The translations under genes were made by a program, and so were the position numbers. Source: Candidatus Bathyarchaeota archaeon (lineage in GTDB: Archaea; Thermoproteota; Bathyarchaeia; Bathyarchaeales; Bathycorpusculaceae). From it: 64,000 nt of DNA. Below, in pieces: positions 16,687 to 23,304 of this stretch. Within the stretch, counting starts at the first letter, position 1, and the number at the start of each line of letters is the position of its first letter. The DNA is taken from NCBI GenBank assembly GCA_026414485.1, contig JAOAIX010000005.1, positions 1 through 64,000 of the forward strand, in the 5' to 3' direction. The notes below the pieces were generated by a model. The model was not told where the DNA came from, ran no database searches, and saw nothing but the letters and a program-made list of their open reading frames with translations.

Positions 16687-17442
16687 ATGCAGCCAATCGA
16701 CGTCGTCATGCTCACAAAAAACAGCGAGCACCTTCTCGCTCGATGCTTAGCAAGTATTTACCAAAACGTGGTCGTCAACAACCTTATCGTAGTGGATGGC
16801 TTCTCTACCGACGGCACCCTAGAAATTCTGAAAACATTTAACAAGCAGCATGGAAACATCCAAATCCTCACCCTCAAAGGTTCCAGAGCTAAAGCCCGTG
16901 AAAAAGGCATAAGCCAAGTTAAAACTGACTGGTTCTTGTTCGTGGACAGCGATGTCATTTTGTGTCCTGACTGGTTTAAGAAAGCACAAAAAGATATGCA
17001 GCCCGACGTGGGCGCTGTGTGGGGTGTAAACATAGACGTTATTCCTAACATGACCCACAAGCGGATAGTAAAGTTACAGAGTTTAGTTGCACGGCACAGT
17101 TTCATTTTGCGCGGTGGAACCCATGACACTCTGATACGAAGAAACCTTGTTTGGGATATAAAAATCCCTGAAGAACTACACACCTACGAAGACTCTTATT
17201 TGATGAAGTGGATCAGAACCAAAGGCTACAAGACAGTCATCGGTAGTGACATCTATTGCTTACATTATAAACCGCCTGAAAACTGGAAAACCGGCAACGC
17301 CGTCGCAAACGCCACATTAGAGTTTAAATGCGGCTTGATTTACTCAAAAAATTTTGCGTATGTAGTCTACTACCCCTTTTTCATGTGTTACTGGTTCTTG
17401 CAGATTGCACTGCAAAAAAGCCGAAACTTATTGTCGCATTAG
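16687..17442 (+). CDS. Glycosyltransferase family 2, paralog of upstream gene
   Basis: A 251-residue enzyme closely parallel to the preceding gene along its whole length: DVVMLTKNSEHLLARCL, IVVDGFSTDGT, TDWFLFVDSDVILC, then ILRGGTHDTLIRRN and YEDSYLMKWIRTKGYK. The two are a tandem duplication that has diverged, mainly in the C-terminal acceptor-side segment. A hydrophobic stretch near the C-terminus (YVVYYPFFMCYWFLQ) may anchor it to the membrane. It overlaps the convergent HypE-like gene by 15 bases. Confidence 0.88.
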   Translation: MQPIDVVMLTKNSEHLLARCLASIYQNVVVNNLIVVDGFSTDGTLEILKTFNKQHGNIQILTLKGSRAKAREKGISQVKTDWFLFVDSDVILCPDWFKKAQKDMQPDVGAVWGVNIDVIPNMTHKRIVKLQSLVARHSFILRGGTHDTLIRRNLVWDIKIPEELHTYEDSYLMKWIRTKGYKTVIGSDIYCLHYKPPENWKTGNAVANATLEFKCGLIYSKNFAYVVYYPFFMCYWFLQIALQKSRNLLSH

Positions 17443-18441
17443 TGCTTTCCAGAGGTGATCTGACTTTGGTCGAGGTAACTTTTGAGTTTTTCCTTCTTTA
17501 TTCTCAAGTAAGCGACACTCTGGATCCGCTGTAAATTCTCCAATAATTGTAGCCTGAATATTTTGCCTTCTCAGATTCTCCACAATACTGTTTGCAAAAT
17601 CAGGGTCTGCTGCAACCAACAACGCACCTGAACTGATAAGCTGTAAGGGATCCAATTTGAAATACTCGCAGATTTTTGTCGTCTCCGCCTCAACAACAAT
17701 TTGTTCCTGCAAAACCTCTACGCCCAACTTTGCAGCGTCCGCCATCTCATGAATTCCACCTGCAATGCCGCCTTCAGTAGGGTCATGCATCGCGTGAACG
17801 CCGCCTGTTTTACAAGCAGTTAACGCGTCTTTTACCACGCTGATCTTATCGTAGAATGCTTTGGCGTTTTTTAACTGCAGCGGATTTAGAATTTTTCTGA
17901 GTTCCGCTTCTCTATCCCACGCCAATATGGCCGTGCCTTCTATGCCTGCAGTTTTAGTCAAAATAAGTTTGTCTTCTGTTTTTGCTCCTGCGGCTGTGAC
18001 ATATTTTCCTTTTTCTGTAATGCCTATAGCGCAACCCACCACAACAGGATGTGTCAGTTGTGGCGTGGATTCGCAATGTCCCCCTACAATAGCCATGCCG
18101 AGGTCTTTGGCTGCTTTATTCATTTGAGAACTGATGACTTCCACCATTTTTCTATTCGTCTTTTGAGGCAGCAAGAGACATGAGAAGAGGAAAGCTGGTT
18201 CTACACCAAACGTTGCAACATCGTTAGCGTTTACGTTGACGGCGAGGTAACCTATGCGTTCCACGGCTCCTGTGATAGGGTCCATAGAAACAATTAAGGA
18301 TGTGTTGCCCACATCTATGACGGCTCCGTCTACACCTGCGGCAGGTCCTAAGGTAACTTCTTTACGTGTAGCACCCAAGTTTTTGAAGACCACTTCTTTG
18401 AGTATATCTACAGGAATTTTTCCAGGGGGTAAGCGCTCCAT
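17428..18441 (-). CDS. AIR synthase-related protein (HypE/PurM-like fold)
   Basis: A 337-residue ATP-binding protein of the PurM/HypE/SelD superfamily. Visible are GVDGAVIDVGNTSLIVSMDP, the loop NVNANDVATFGVEP, VVGGHCESTPQL, and the C-terminal domain HDPTEGGIAGGIHEMA with SSGALLVA. It lacks the C-terminal Pro-Arg-x-Cys tail that carries the cyanate group in genuine HypE. No other hydrogenase-maturation genes are nearby, so a different small-molecule kinase or ligase role is likely. The start is ATG 18441. Confidence 0.82.
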   Translation of the reverse strand: MERLPPGKIPVDILKEVVFKNLGATRKEVTLGPAAGVDGAVIDVGNTSLIVSMDPITGAVERIGYLAVNVNANDVATFGVEPAFLFSCLLLPQKTNRKMVEVISSQMNKAAKDLGMAIVGGHCESTPQLTHPVVVGCAIGITEKGKYVTAAGAKTEDKLILTKTAGIEGTAILAWDREAELRKILNPLQLKNAKAFYDKISVVKDALTACKTGGVHAMHDPTEGGIAGGIHEMADAAKLGVEVLQEQIVVEAETTKICEYFKLDPLQLISSGALLVAADPDFANSIVENLRRQNIQATIIGEFTADPECRLLENKEGKTQKLPRPKSDHLWKALMRQ

Positions 18442-18470
18442 GTTGAAGCCTCAGTGAGATTAGTGTCAGT

Positions 18471-18995
18471 CTAACTTTTAAGTTGTGGGAAAGCCCGCTG
18501 TATCGCAGCTACAACTGGAATCGCTATTATTAGACCAACAGACATCTGCATCAAGTTAAATGGGATTTCTGCAAGAGCTAAAGCAAAAGGGTAGCCGAGA
18601 ACTAACTGTTCATAAACGAAGTAGCCTAAAACCATCTCCAAACCGCCAACGACAACGGCAATTGCTGAGCTGAGACTCTTATTGAAACGTCCCCGTAATC
18701 GTTTGTTCAGCGTGCCCACAATAGCGCCTTCGACGCCCTTTATGACTAGTGTGGCGGGTGCAAAGTGGGCGTATCCAAGCATAATATCTGCAACCATGGC
18801 GCCTATGCCTCCTGCGAGGGCACCTGTAGTGGCGCCGAAAATGAGAGCTGTTATGTAAATTATGGTTTCGCCTAGATTGAAATAACCGCTCGTGGAGGGT
18901 ATGCTTATGACGAATACGTAGGTTGCGACGAATACGAGTGCAGCGAAAACAACTGAGGCCGCTATGAAAAGTGCTTTTGGTTGTTGTTTTACCAG
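18471..18995 (-). CDS. ECF transporter S component, apparent CTG start
   Basis: A substrate-binding membrane subunit of an energy-coupling-factor vitamin or metabolite importer, about 174 residues with five to six hydrophobic helices. The family-like GYFNLGETIIYITALIFGA is followed by GALAGGIGAMVADIMLGY and FAPATLVIKGVEG. The first canonical ATG (18797) would cut away the first two helices, and the in-frame upstream stop is at 19028. The best start is CTG 18995, six bases after GGTGG; ACG 18998 just before it is the alternative. No EcfA/EcfT genes are in the window, so it would use a shared module. The substrate cannot be read from sequence. Confidence 0.8.
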   Translation of the reverse strand: MVKQQPKALFIAASVVFAALVFVATYVFVISIPSTSGYFNLGETIIYITALIFGATTGALAGGIGAMVADIMLGYAHFAPATLVIKGVEGAIVGTLNKRLRGRFNKSLSSAIAVVVGGLEMVLGYFVYEQLVLGYPFALALAEIPFNLMQMSVGLIIAIPVVAAIQRAFPQLKS

Positions 18996-19026
18996 CGTGT
19001 TCCACCTGCCGTTTTGATTGCAGCTT

Positions 19027-19048
19027 TAGTATAGCTATAACTATACTA
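19027..19048. promoter_or_regulatory. Inverted repeat upstream of ECF gene
   Basis: TAGTATAG and CTATACTA form a perfect eight-base inverted repeat with a six-base spacer. It lies between the end of the PLP-fold/winged-helix gene and the ECF start, 32 bases before the proposed CTG. It is itself TATA-like, so a bound repressor would block TBP. It may also contain the core promoter for the ECF gene. A second imperfect element, TTAAACC-TGAT-GGTTAA, follows at 19049-19065. Confidence 0.45.
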
Positions 19049-19061
19049 TTAAACCTGATGG

Positions 19062-20456
19062 TTAAAGAAGAAGCTTCAAATCTTCAATAGCTGCTAAGGC
19101 TTTTTTGCCCTGTTCAGTTATTCTGAAGAATTTTTTACCATCTTCCTCATAGCTTGCAATTAACCCCTTCTCTGCCAACTCCTTGAGGTGCTGATAGACA
19201 GCCGCTCGCGTGATAATTCTTCCCAGTTGTTTCCACAAGTCATATCCATACGTAGCTTTCTCATTTAGGACTCGAAGGATTTTCTCTTTCGTGCTTATCT
19301 CCAAGCCCAAGCCTGCCGTCTTTTGTTTTTTAGTTAATGCCTGCAGTACATCTGTAGCTTTCAAGCCGCTGCCCGTAATGAGGCAGGTTACTGTGTTGTA
19401 ACGAATTATTTTGTTTTGGTTTACCAGTTTTCTGAGGGCTGCCACCGTTGCTGAACTGGCAGGTTCTGCAAATACGCCTTCAAATTTGGCAATTTGAAGC
19501 TCTGCAGTAAGAATCTCCGAGTCAGAAACAGTTAATGCAAATCCCTGCGATTCGTTTATTGCTTTTGCAGCCAGTTCAGCTTGAAGAGGTTCACCTACAA
19601 GGACGGCAAGTGCCCGGGTGGAGGGGCTGTACTCACCAAGTATCATTTTGTTTTCGTTGATTTCACCAACTATAGGTGCACAACCTTCAGGTTGAACCCC
19701 AACAAATTTCGGTAAAGTTTTGGTCAACCCCAGTTTTTTGAGTTCTTTGAAACCTTTCCAGAGAGAGTAAATTGTGCCACCACTACCCATGGGAACTAAA
19801 ACCCATTCTGGTACGCCTTGCTGTTCATAAATTTCGTAGGCGATTGTCTTCTGTGCTTCAACCACTAACGGATTAAGTTCTGCAGTTGCTTGATACCACC
19901 CTGATTCTTTGGCTAAGGAGTTCGCTTTTCGGATTGACTCATCTACAATGTCGCCGTACTCTCTGATGAGGGCGTCGTAAGCAAGCATCTGAGCTAACTT
20001 GCCCACATCAACAACTTTTGGTACAATCACATGGCAAATTAAGCCAACTTTAGCGGAGTACGCAGCCAATGACGCCCCCATGTTTCCATTGGTGGCGCAA
20101 ATCAATGCTTTATAGCCAGAGTCCACTGCGTCAGAAGTTAACAGCGCAGCCGCTCGGTCGCGGTAAGAATGTGTAGGATTACGTGTTTCATCTTTCAAAT
20201 AAAGCTCTTTTAGGCCTATAGCGCTTGCGAGCCTCTCAGCCTTAAGCAGAGGCGTTCCGCCTTCACCCAAACTTATCATGTGTTTGACTGGAGGAAGCAG
20301 TTGTTTGTATCTCCAAAAATTCAAAGCGCCTGACAGGCCAATTTTGATAGTCTGTGACAAATCTGTGGAATATTCCAGTATTCCCCCACATTTTTCACAA
20401 TTGCTTTTTAATGGATACCTTGAGAATTGGGAACCGCAGCGGATGCATTGCAGCAT
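19062..20456 (-). CDS. Threonine synthase-like PLP-fold protein fused to a winged helix
   Basis: A 464-residue protein. An N-terminal zinc-ribbon-like CIRCGSQF/CEKCGG is followed by a fold-type II PLP enzyme body like threonine synthase: GEGGTPLLKAERL, ATNGNMGASLAAYSAKVGL and the phosphate-loop PMGSGGTIYS. The last 75 residues form a winged helix of the PadR/ArsR kind (ILRVLNEKATYGYDLWKQLG, RAAVYQHLKELAEKGLI). At the site where the Schiff-base lysine should be (NPTGSFKDR in threonine synthase) the codons read NPTHSYRDR, Arg instead of Lys. It is either a specialised enzyme or a ligand-sensing regulator. I prefer ATG 20456 (MLQCIRCG) over TTG 20474. Confidence 0.8.
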   Translation of the reverse strand: MLQCIRCGSQFSRYPLKSNCEKCGGILEYSTDLSQTIKIGLSGALNFWRYKQLLPPVKHMISLGEGGTPLLKAERLASAIGLKELYLKDETRNPTHSYRDRAAALLTSDAVDSGYKALICATNGNMGASLAAYSAKVGLICHVIVPKVVDVGKLAQMLAYDALIREYGDIVDESIRKANSLAKESGWYQATAELNPLVVEAQKTIAYEIYEQQGVPEWVLVPMGSGGTIYSLWKGFKELKKLGLTKTLPKFVGVQPEGCAPIVGEINENKMILGEYSPSTRALAVLVGEPLQAELAAKAINESQGFALTVSDSEILTAELQIAKFEGVFAEPASSATVAALRKLVNQNKIIRYNTVTCLITGSGLKATDVLQALTKKQKTAGLGLEISTKEKILRVLNEKATYGYDLWKQLGRIITRAAVYQHLKELAEKGLIASYEEDGKKFFRITEQGKKALAAIEDLKLLL

Positions 20457-20483
20457 ATCTTTTCCCACTTCCAATTCACTGTT

Positions 20484-20494
20484 AGGTTAAACCT
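20484..20494. promoter_or_regulatory. AGGTTAAACCT palindrome at PLP/winged-helix promoter
   Basis: An 11-base palindrome lies directly upstream of the threonine-synthase-like gene and overlaps its TATA-like TTTATAGGTT (minus strand). Its AACCT/AGGTT half-sites resemble the AACC...GGTT element before the ECF gene at 19049-19065. Autoregulation by the fused winged helix is a possibility, not shown. Confidence 0.35.
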
Positions 20495-20598
20495 ATAAAT
20501 CAATGGGGTCTTTCGGCAAAAGTTTTGAGTACCTAACAATTTTCACCCGTCTTCATTTTCCTCTCAGACAAGGGACAATGATAAGGCGTTGTTTTGCT

Positions 20599-20690
20599 GG
20601 AAAAGTTTATGTTCAACCGCGAAACTTTACTTCCTCGATTTGTTGGCGGACCACAGAGTCCGATGGGATGTGGCCTCAGGGCTGAACCAC
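20599..20690 (+). other. Structured leader upstream of ribosomal operon
   Basis: Three successive hairpins can be drawn. GGAA-AAGTTT pairs with AAACTT-(TAC)-TTCC at 20599-20634. CGGAC pairs with GTCCG around CACAGA at 20647-20662. GTG-GCC pairs with GGC-(TGAAC)-CAC at 20670-20690. No plausible protein is encoded here, and the eL15 start is only 38 bases downstream. It may be a regulatory leader or a small RNA; I could not fit a complete C/D or H/ACA guide RNA. Confidence 0.3.
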
Positions 20691-20727
20691 AAAACAGCAA
20701 ACATAACTACGTAAGGAGAAAAAACAC

Positions 20728-21312
20728 ATGGCATACAAGTACATCGCCGAAGAATGGGCGAAACCTGAAAAGAGCTTCGTTGACGAACTTATGCGTCAAC
20801 GTCTAGTTCAATGGCGTAAAGAGCCAACGGTAAACCGTATAGAAAAACCCACACGTCTTGACCGTGCAAGAAAACTAGGCTACAAAGCCAAACAAGGCTT
20901 CGTTATGGCACGTGTTAGTGTTCGCCGAGGTAACTTGAGAAAGTTGCGTCCAAGAGCAGGGCGCAGACCCAAACGTATGGGTGTTAAAAAATTCAAACCT
21001 GCAAAAAGTCTCAAACTCATCGCTGAAGAGCGCGCGCAGCGCAAGTTTCCGAACTTGGAAGTTTTGAACAGCTACTGGGTTGGCGAAGACGGGCGACACA
21101 AATGGTTTGAAGTCATATTAGTAGATCCAAATCACCCAGTTATCAAATCAGACAAAAACATCAACTGGATAACCGAAAAGCAGCATACAAAACGTGTGAA
21201 TCGCGGCTTAACTAGTGCAGGCAAAAACGTTAGAGGTTTACACCACCGAGGTGTCGGTTCAGAAAAGGCTCGCCCAAGTCGCAGATATGGCAACAAAGGA
21301 GTGCATCAATGA
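20728..21312 (+). CDS. rpl15e: Ribosomal protein eL15
   Basis: A 194-residue large-subunit protein, highly basic and full length. It has the family's [10 protein letters not shown] opening, [38 protein letters not shown], and a C-terminal [20 protein letters not shown] 20728 follows GTAAGGAG. It is the first gene of the conserved archaeal operon with eL13, an RNA-binding protein and two RNase P subunits. The following ATG is two bases after this gene's stop. Confidence 0.97.
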   Translation: MAYKYIAEEWAKPEKSFVDELMRQRLVQWRKEPTVNRIEKPTRLDRARKLGYKAKQGFVMARVSVRRGNLRKLRPRAGRRPKRMGVKKFKPAKSLKLIAEERAQRKFPNLEVLNSYWVGEDGRHKWFEVILVDPNHPVIKSDKNINWITEKQHTKRVNRGLTSAGKNVRGLHHRGVGSEKARPSRRYGNKGVHQ

Positions 21313-21313
21313 T

Positions 21314-21556
21314 ATGCACCACATCACCCCAATTATTTTCAATCAGGAAGATAAACAACGCAAGGGCAGAGGATTCAGCCCTAACGAGCTTAAGGAAGCA
21401 GGCTTAAACTCAACAGACGCTAAAAAACTCGGAATCCGAATAGATCGCAAACGCAAAACAGCGCATGAAGAAAACATCAAGGCACTCAAAGCACACTCTG
21501 AAAAAGCCAAAACAAACTCTGCTGCAGCGGCACCCAAGAAAAAACCTAAAAACTAA
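21314..21556 (+). CDS. rpl13e: Ribosomal protein eL13
   Basis: An 80-residue protein with the eL13 signature: HHITPIIFNQEDKQRKGRGF, then SPNELKEAGLNSTDAKKLGI and IDRKRKTAHEENIKALK, with a Lys/Ala-rich tail. ATG 21314 follows directly after the eL15 stop; longer upstream starts lie inside eL15. eL13 is patchy in archaea and is found in TACK and Asgard groups, so it helps place the organism. Confidence 0.9.
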   Translation: MHHITPIIFNQEDKQRKGRGFSPNELKEAGLNSTDAKKLGIRIDRKRKTAHEENIKALKAHSEKAKTNSAAAAPKKKPKN

Positions 21557-21571
21557 AACCGCCATTAATCA

Positions 21572-22036
21572 ATGTGCGGTGTCCCTTTGTCTTCTCCTAA
21601 GTATTCAATAGCTTACATAACTATAACTGCTTTTTCCCATGCAACTGAAGACCCTGAAAAAGTCCAAAACGCAATAAAAAACACGTTACCTGAAGTTTTA
21701 ACCCAAAATTTAGCGTTGACAAAAAACCCAGTTACAGGGCACCATGGCAACCCTATAATTTTTTATGAAACAAAACTTGACGACAAAAAACTGCTCCCGT
21801 TGGTTCTTGAAAAAATTGCGCAATCCCTCAGTCCACTCGACAAAGAAACTCTCAGCAATGAACTGAAACTACACATCGAAAAACACAACCTTTACCTGAG
21901 ATTCAGTAAGCAAAACGCCTATTTAGGCACCTTACAACTTGCCACAAACGATCCTATTCACTTCAAAATCCACTTCAAAAATAAAACTCCTCCAGAAATC
22001 ATCGAGTTCTGCAAGCAAATAGGTCTGCTGCCATGA
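21572..22036 (+). CDS. RNA-binding protein, COG1325-type
   Basis: A 154-residue archaeal protein of the predicted exosome-associated RNA-binding family. It has a YITITAFSHATEDPEKVQNA opening, a GHHGNPIIFYE core, and YLRFSKQNAYLGTLQLA near the C-terminus. The gene order with eL15 upstream and Rpp30/Pop5 downstream is the classic archaeal arrangement, which supports the assignment. The start may be ATG 21572 or the GTG nine bases later. It overlaps Rpp30 by four bases (ATGA). Confidence 0.85.
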   Translation: MCGVPLSSPKYSIAYITITAFSHATEDPEKVQNAIKNTLPEVLTQNLALTKNPVTGHHGNPIIFYETKLDDKKLLPLVLEKIAQSLSPLDKETLSNELKLHIEKHNLYLRFSKQNAYLGTLQLATNDPIHFKIHFKNKTPPEIIEFCKQIGLLP

Positions 22037-22776
22037 AGCGAACTTTTGTAGACTTGCATCTGCGAGTAAACCCTAAAGACGCCGCGGCAACAATACAACT
22101 TCTAGAAAAAACTGAGACTTTAGGCTACCGCATGGTTGCAATACCAACTGATCCGCAAATTTCCTCTGATGAACTCAGGCAACTGCATAACATCTGCAAA
22201 AAGGCGGGGTTAGGTTTCGTATCAAGGGTAGATTTGCGTCCTCGAACTCAAAATGAATTGCTCAGCCTGCTGCGGAAATGCAGACGCAAGTTCGAAATTG
22301 TTTGTGTTCTTTGCGAGAACAAAGAGGTTGCCCGACAAGCCGCCAAAGACCGTAGAGTGGATCTGTTAAACTTCCCTCAAATTGACTACCGGGAAAGATT
22401 TTTCGACGCTGCCGAAGCTGAACTTGCCAGCAGTGGTCTTGCTGCTTTAGAATTTGATGCCAAGCCACTACTTTTGTTAGAGGGACCTGCGAGGGTACGT
22501 TTGCTTTCATGTTTGAGACGGGAATTGCAGGTTGCCCAGTCGTTTCATGTGCCAATTGTAGTTTCCAGCGGCGTCTCTGACGCTATGCTTTTACGGAAGC
22601 CTCGAGAAATGGCTGTCCTGTTTTCCCTTGTCAACTTAGTTGGTGTTTGCGGCTTAGATGCTGTTTCCTCCAACCCTTTGTCTATTGTCAAGCGTAATAG
22701 ACAAAAACTCTCCAGCAAGTTTGTAGCACCAGGAATACGAGTGGTCAAAAAAGGGATGGACTGTGAAGAGAGTTAA
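22033..22776 (+). CDS. rnp3: RNase P protein component 3 (Rpp30)
   Basis: A 247-residue TIM-barrel PHP-like subunit of archaeal RNase P, which processes the 5' end of tRNA precursors. It opens FVDLHLRVNPKD and has VDLLNFPQIDYRERFFD, then a VPIVVSSGVSDAMLLRKPREM segment typical of Rpp30. It starts with the ATG overlapping the previous stop and overlaps Pop5 by 14 bases, so the three genes are translationally linked. Confidence 0.93.
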   Translation: MKRTFVDLHLRVNPKDAAATIQLLEKTETLGYRMVAIPTDPQISSDELRQLHNICKKAGLGFVSRVDLRPRTQNELLSLLRKCRRKFEIVCVLCENKEVARQAAKDRRVDLLNFPQIDYRERFFDAAEAELASSGLAALEFDAKPLLLLEGPARVRLLSCLRRELQVAQSFHVPIVVSSGVSDAMLLRKPREMAVLFSLVNLVGVCGLDAVSSNPLSIVKRNRQKLSSKFVAPGIRVVKKGMDCEES

Positions 22777-23080
22777 ACGTCGCTATTTGGCTTTACAGCT
22801 AGATTCAGAAAATGTGCCTAGTCAAAAAGAGTTTTTAGATGCTGTATGGGGAGCAATTGCTAAGTTGTATGGGGAGTTTGGTGCAAGTTTAACTAGTTTA
22901 GCTTTAATTGACTACAACATCGAAGACAAGCGAGCTGTACTGCGTGCCAATTTGGCAACCATGGATCAGGTGCGGACTGCCTTAGCTTCAATTACTACTA
23001 TTGCAGGCAAAGCCGTAGCCTTACATGTTTTGGCGTGTTCAGGAACTATCAAGGCGTTAAGAACTCATCTAAAAAACTGA
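22763..23080 (+). CDS. rnp2: RNase P protein component 2 (Pop5)
   Basis: A 105-residue RNA-binding subunit of RNase P and partner of Rpp30 in the holoenzyme. It opens with MKRVKRRYLALQLDSE, followed by LYGEFGASLTSLALIDYN and a final strand VALHVLACSGTIKAL. It starts at GTG 22763 inside the Rpp30 gene. It is the last gene of the operon; a 225-base gap with T-rich sequence follows. Confidence 0.93.
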   Translation: MKRVKRRYLALQLDSENVPSQKEFLDAVWGAIAKLYGEFGASLTSLALIDYNIEDKRAVLRANLATMDQVRTALASITTIAGKAVALHVLACSGTIKALRTHLKN

Positions 23081-23249
23081 TTGTCCGTTTTGAAGTTTGT
23101 TTTGGTTTTTCTGCTTTTAACTGGTTTGTGTATTTGTCGAATGTAAAGTTTGCATGTATTTAAAGACAAGAAGGTTGACATAAAAGTCTTGTTATTGGTT
23201 GGACAAACTTACAGAAGATATACAGAAACATTTATCAATAATTAAACTG

Positions 23250-23264
23250 AATGCATAATGCATT
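23250..23264. promoter_or_regulatory. AATGCAT-A-ATGCATT palindrome
   Basis: A perfect 15-base palindrome lies 40 bases before the ATG of the homocitrate-synthase-like gene. It sits between a TATA-like AATAATTAAA at about 23236-23246 and the expected transcription start, so it is in operator position. The regulator is unknown. The remainder of 23081-23304 is AT- and T-rich with no gene. Confidence 0.4.
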
Positions 23265-23304
23265 ATATCCAAAAAACCAAAACAAACAAGTTGAGTAGTT
23301 AAAA

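Noticed and set aside
18679-19005. An overlapping 108-residue open frame starting at a GTG just upstream of the ECF gene
   Set aside because: It is rich in Arg/His/Cys without pattern and is out of frame with the clear membrane helices of the ECF protein.
20579-20690. A possible C/D box or H/ACA guide RNA, or tRNA-like fold, before eL15
   Set aside because: An ATGATAA and a CTGA word are present, but the second box pair and correct spacing are missing, and no cloverleaf could be drawn. Kept only as a structured leader.
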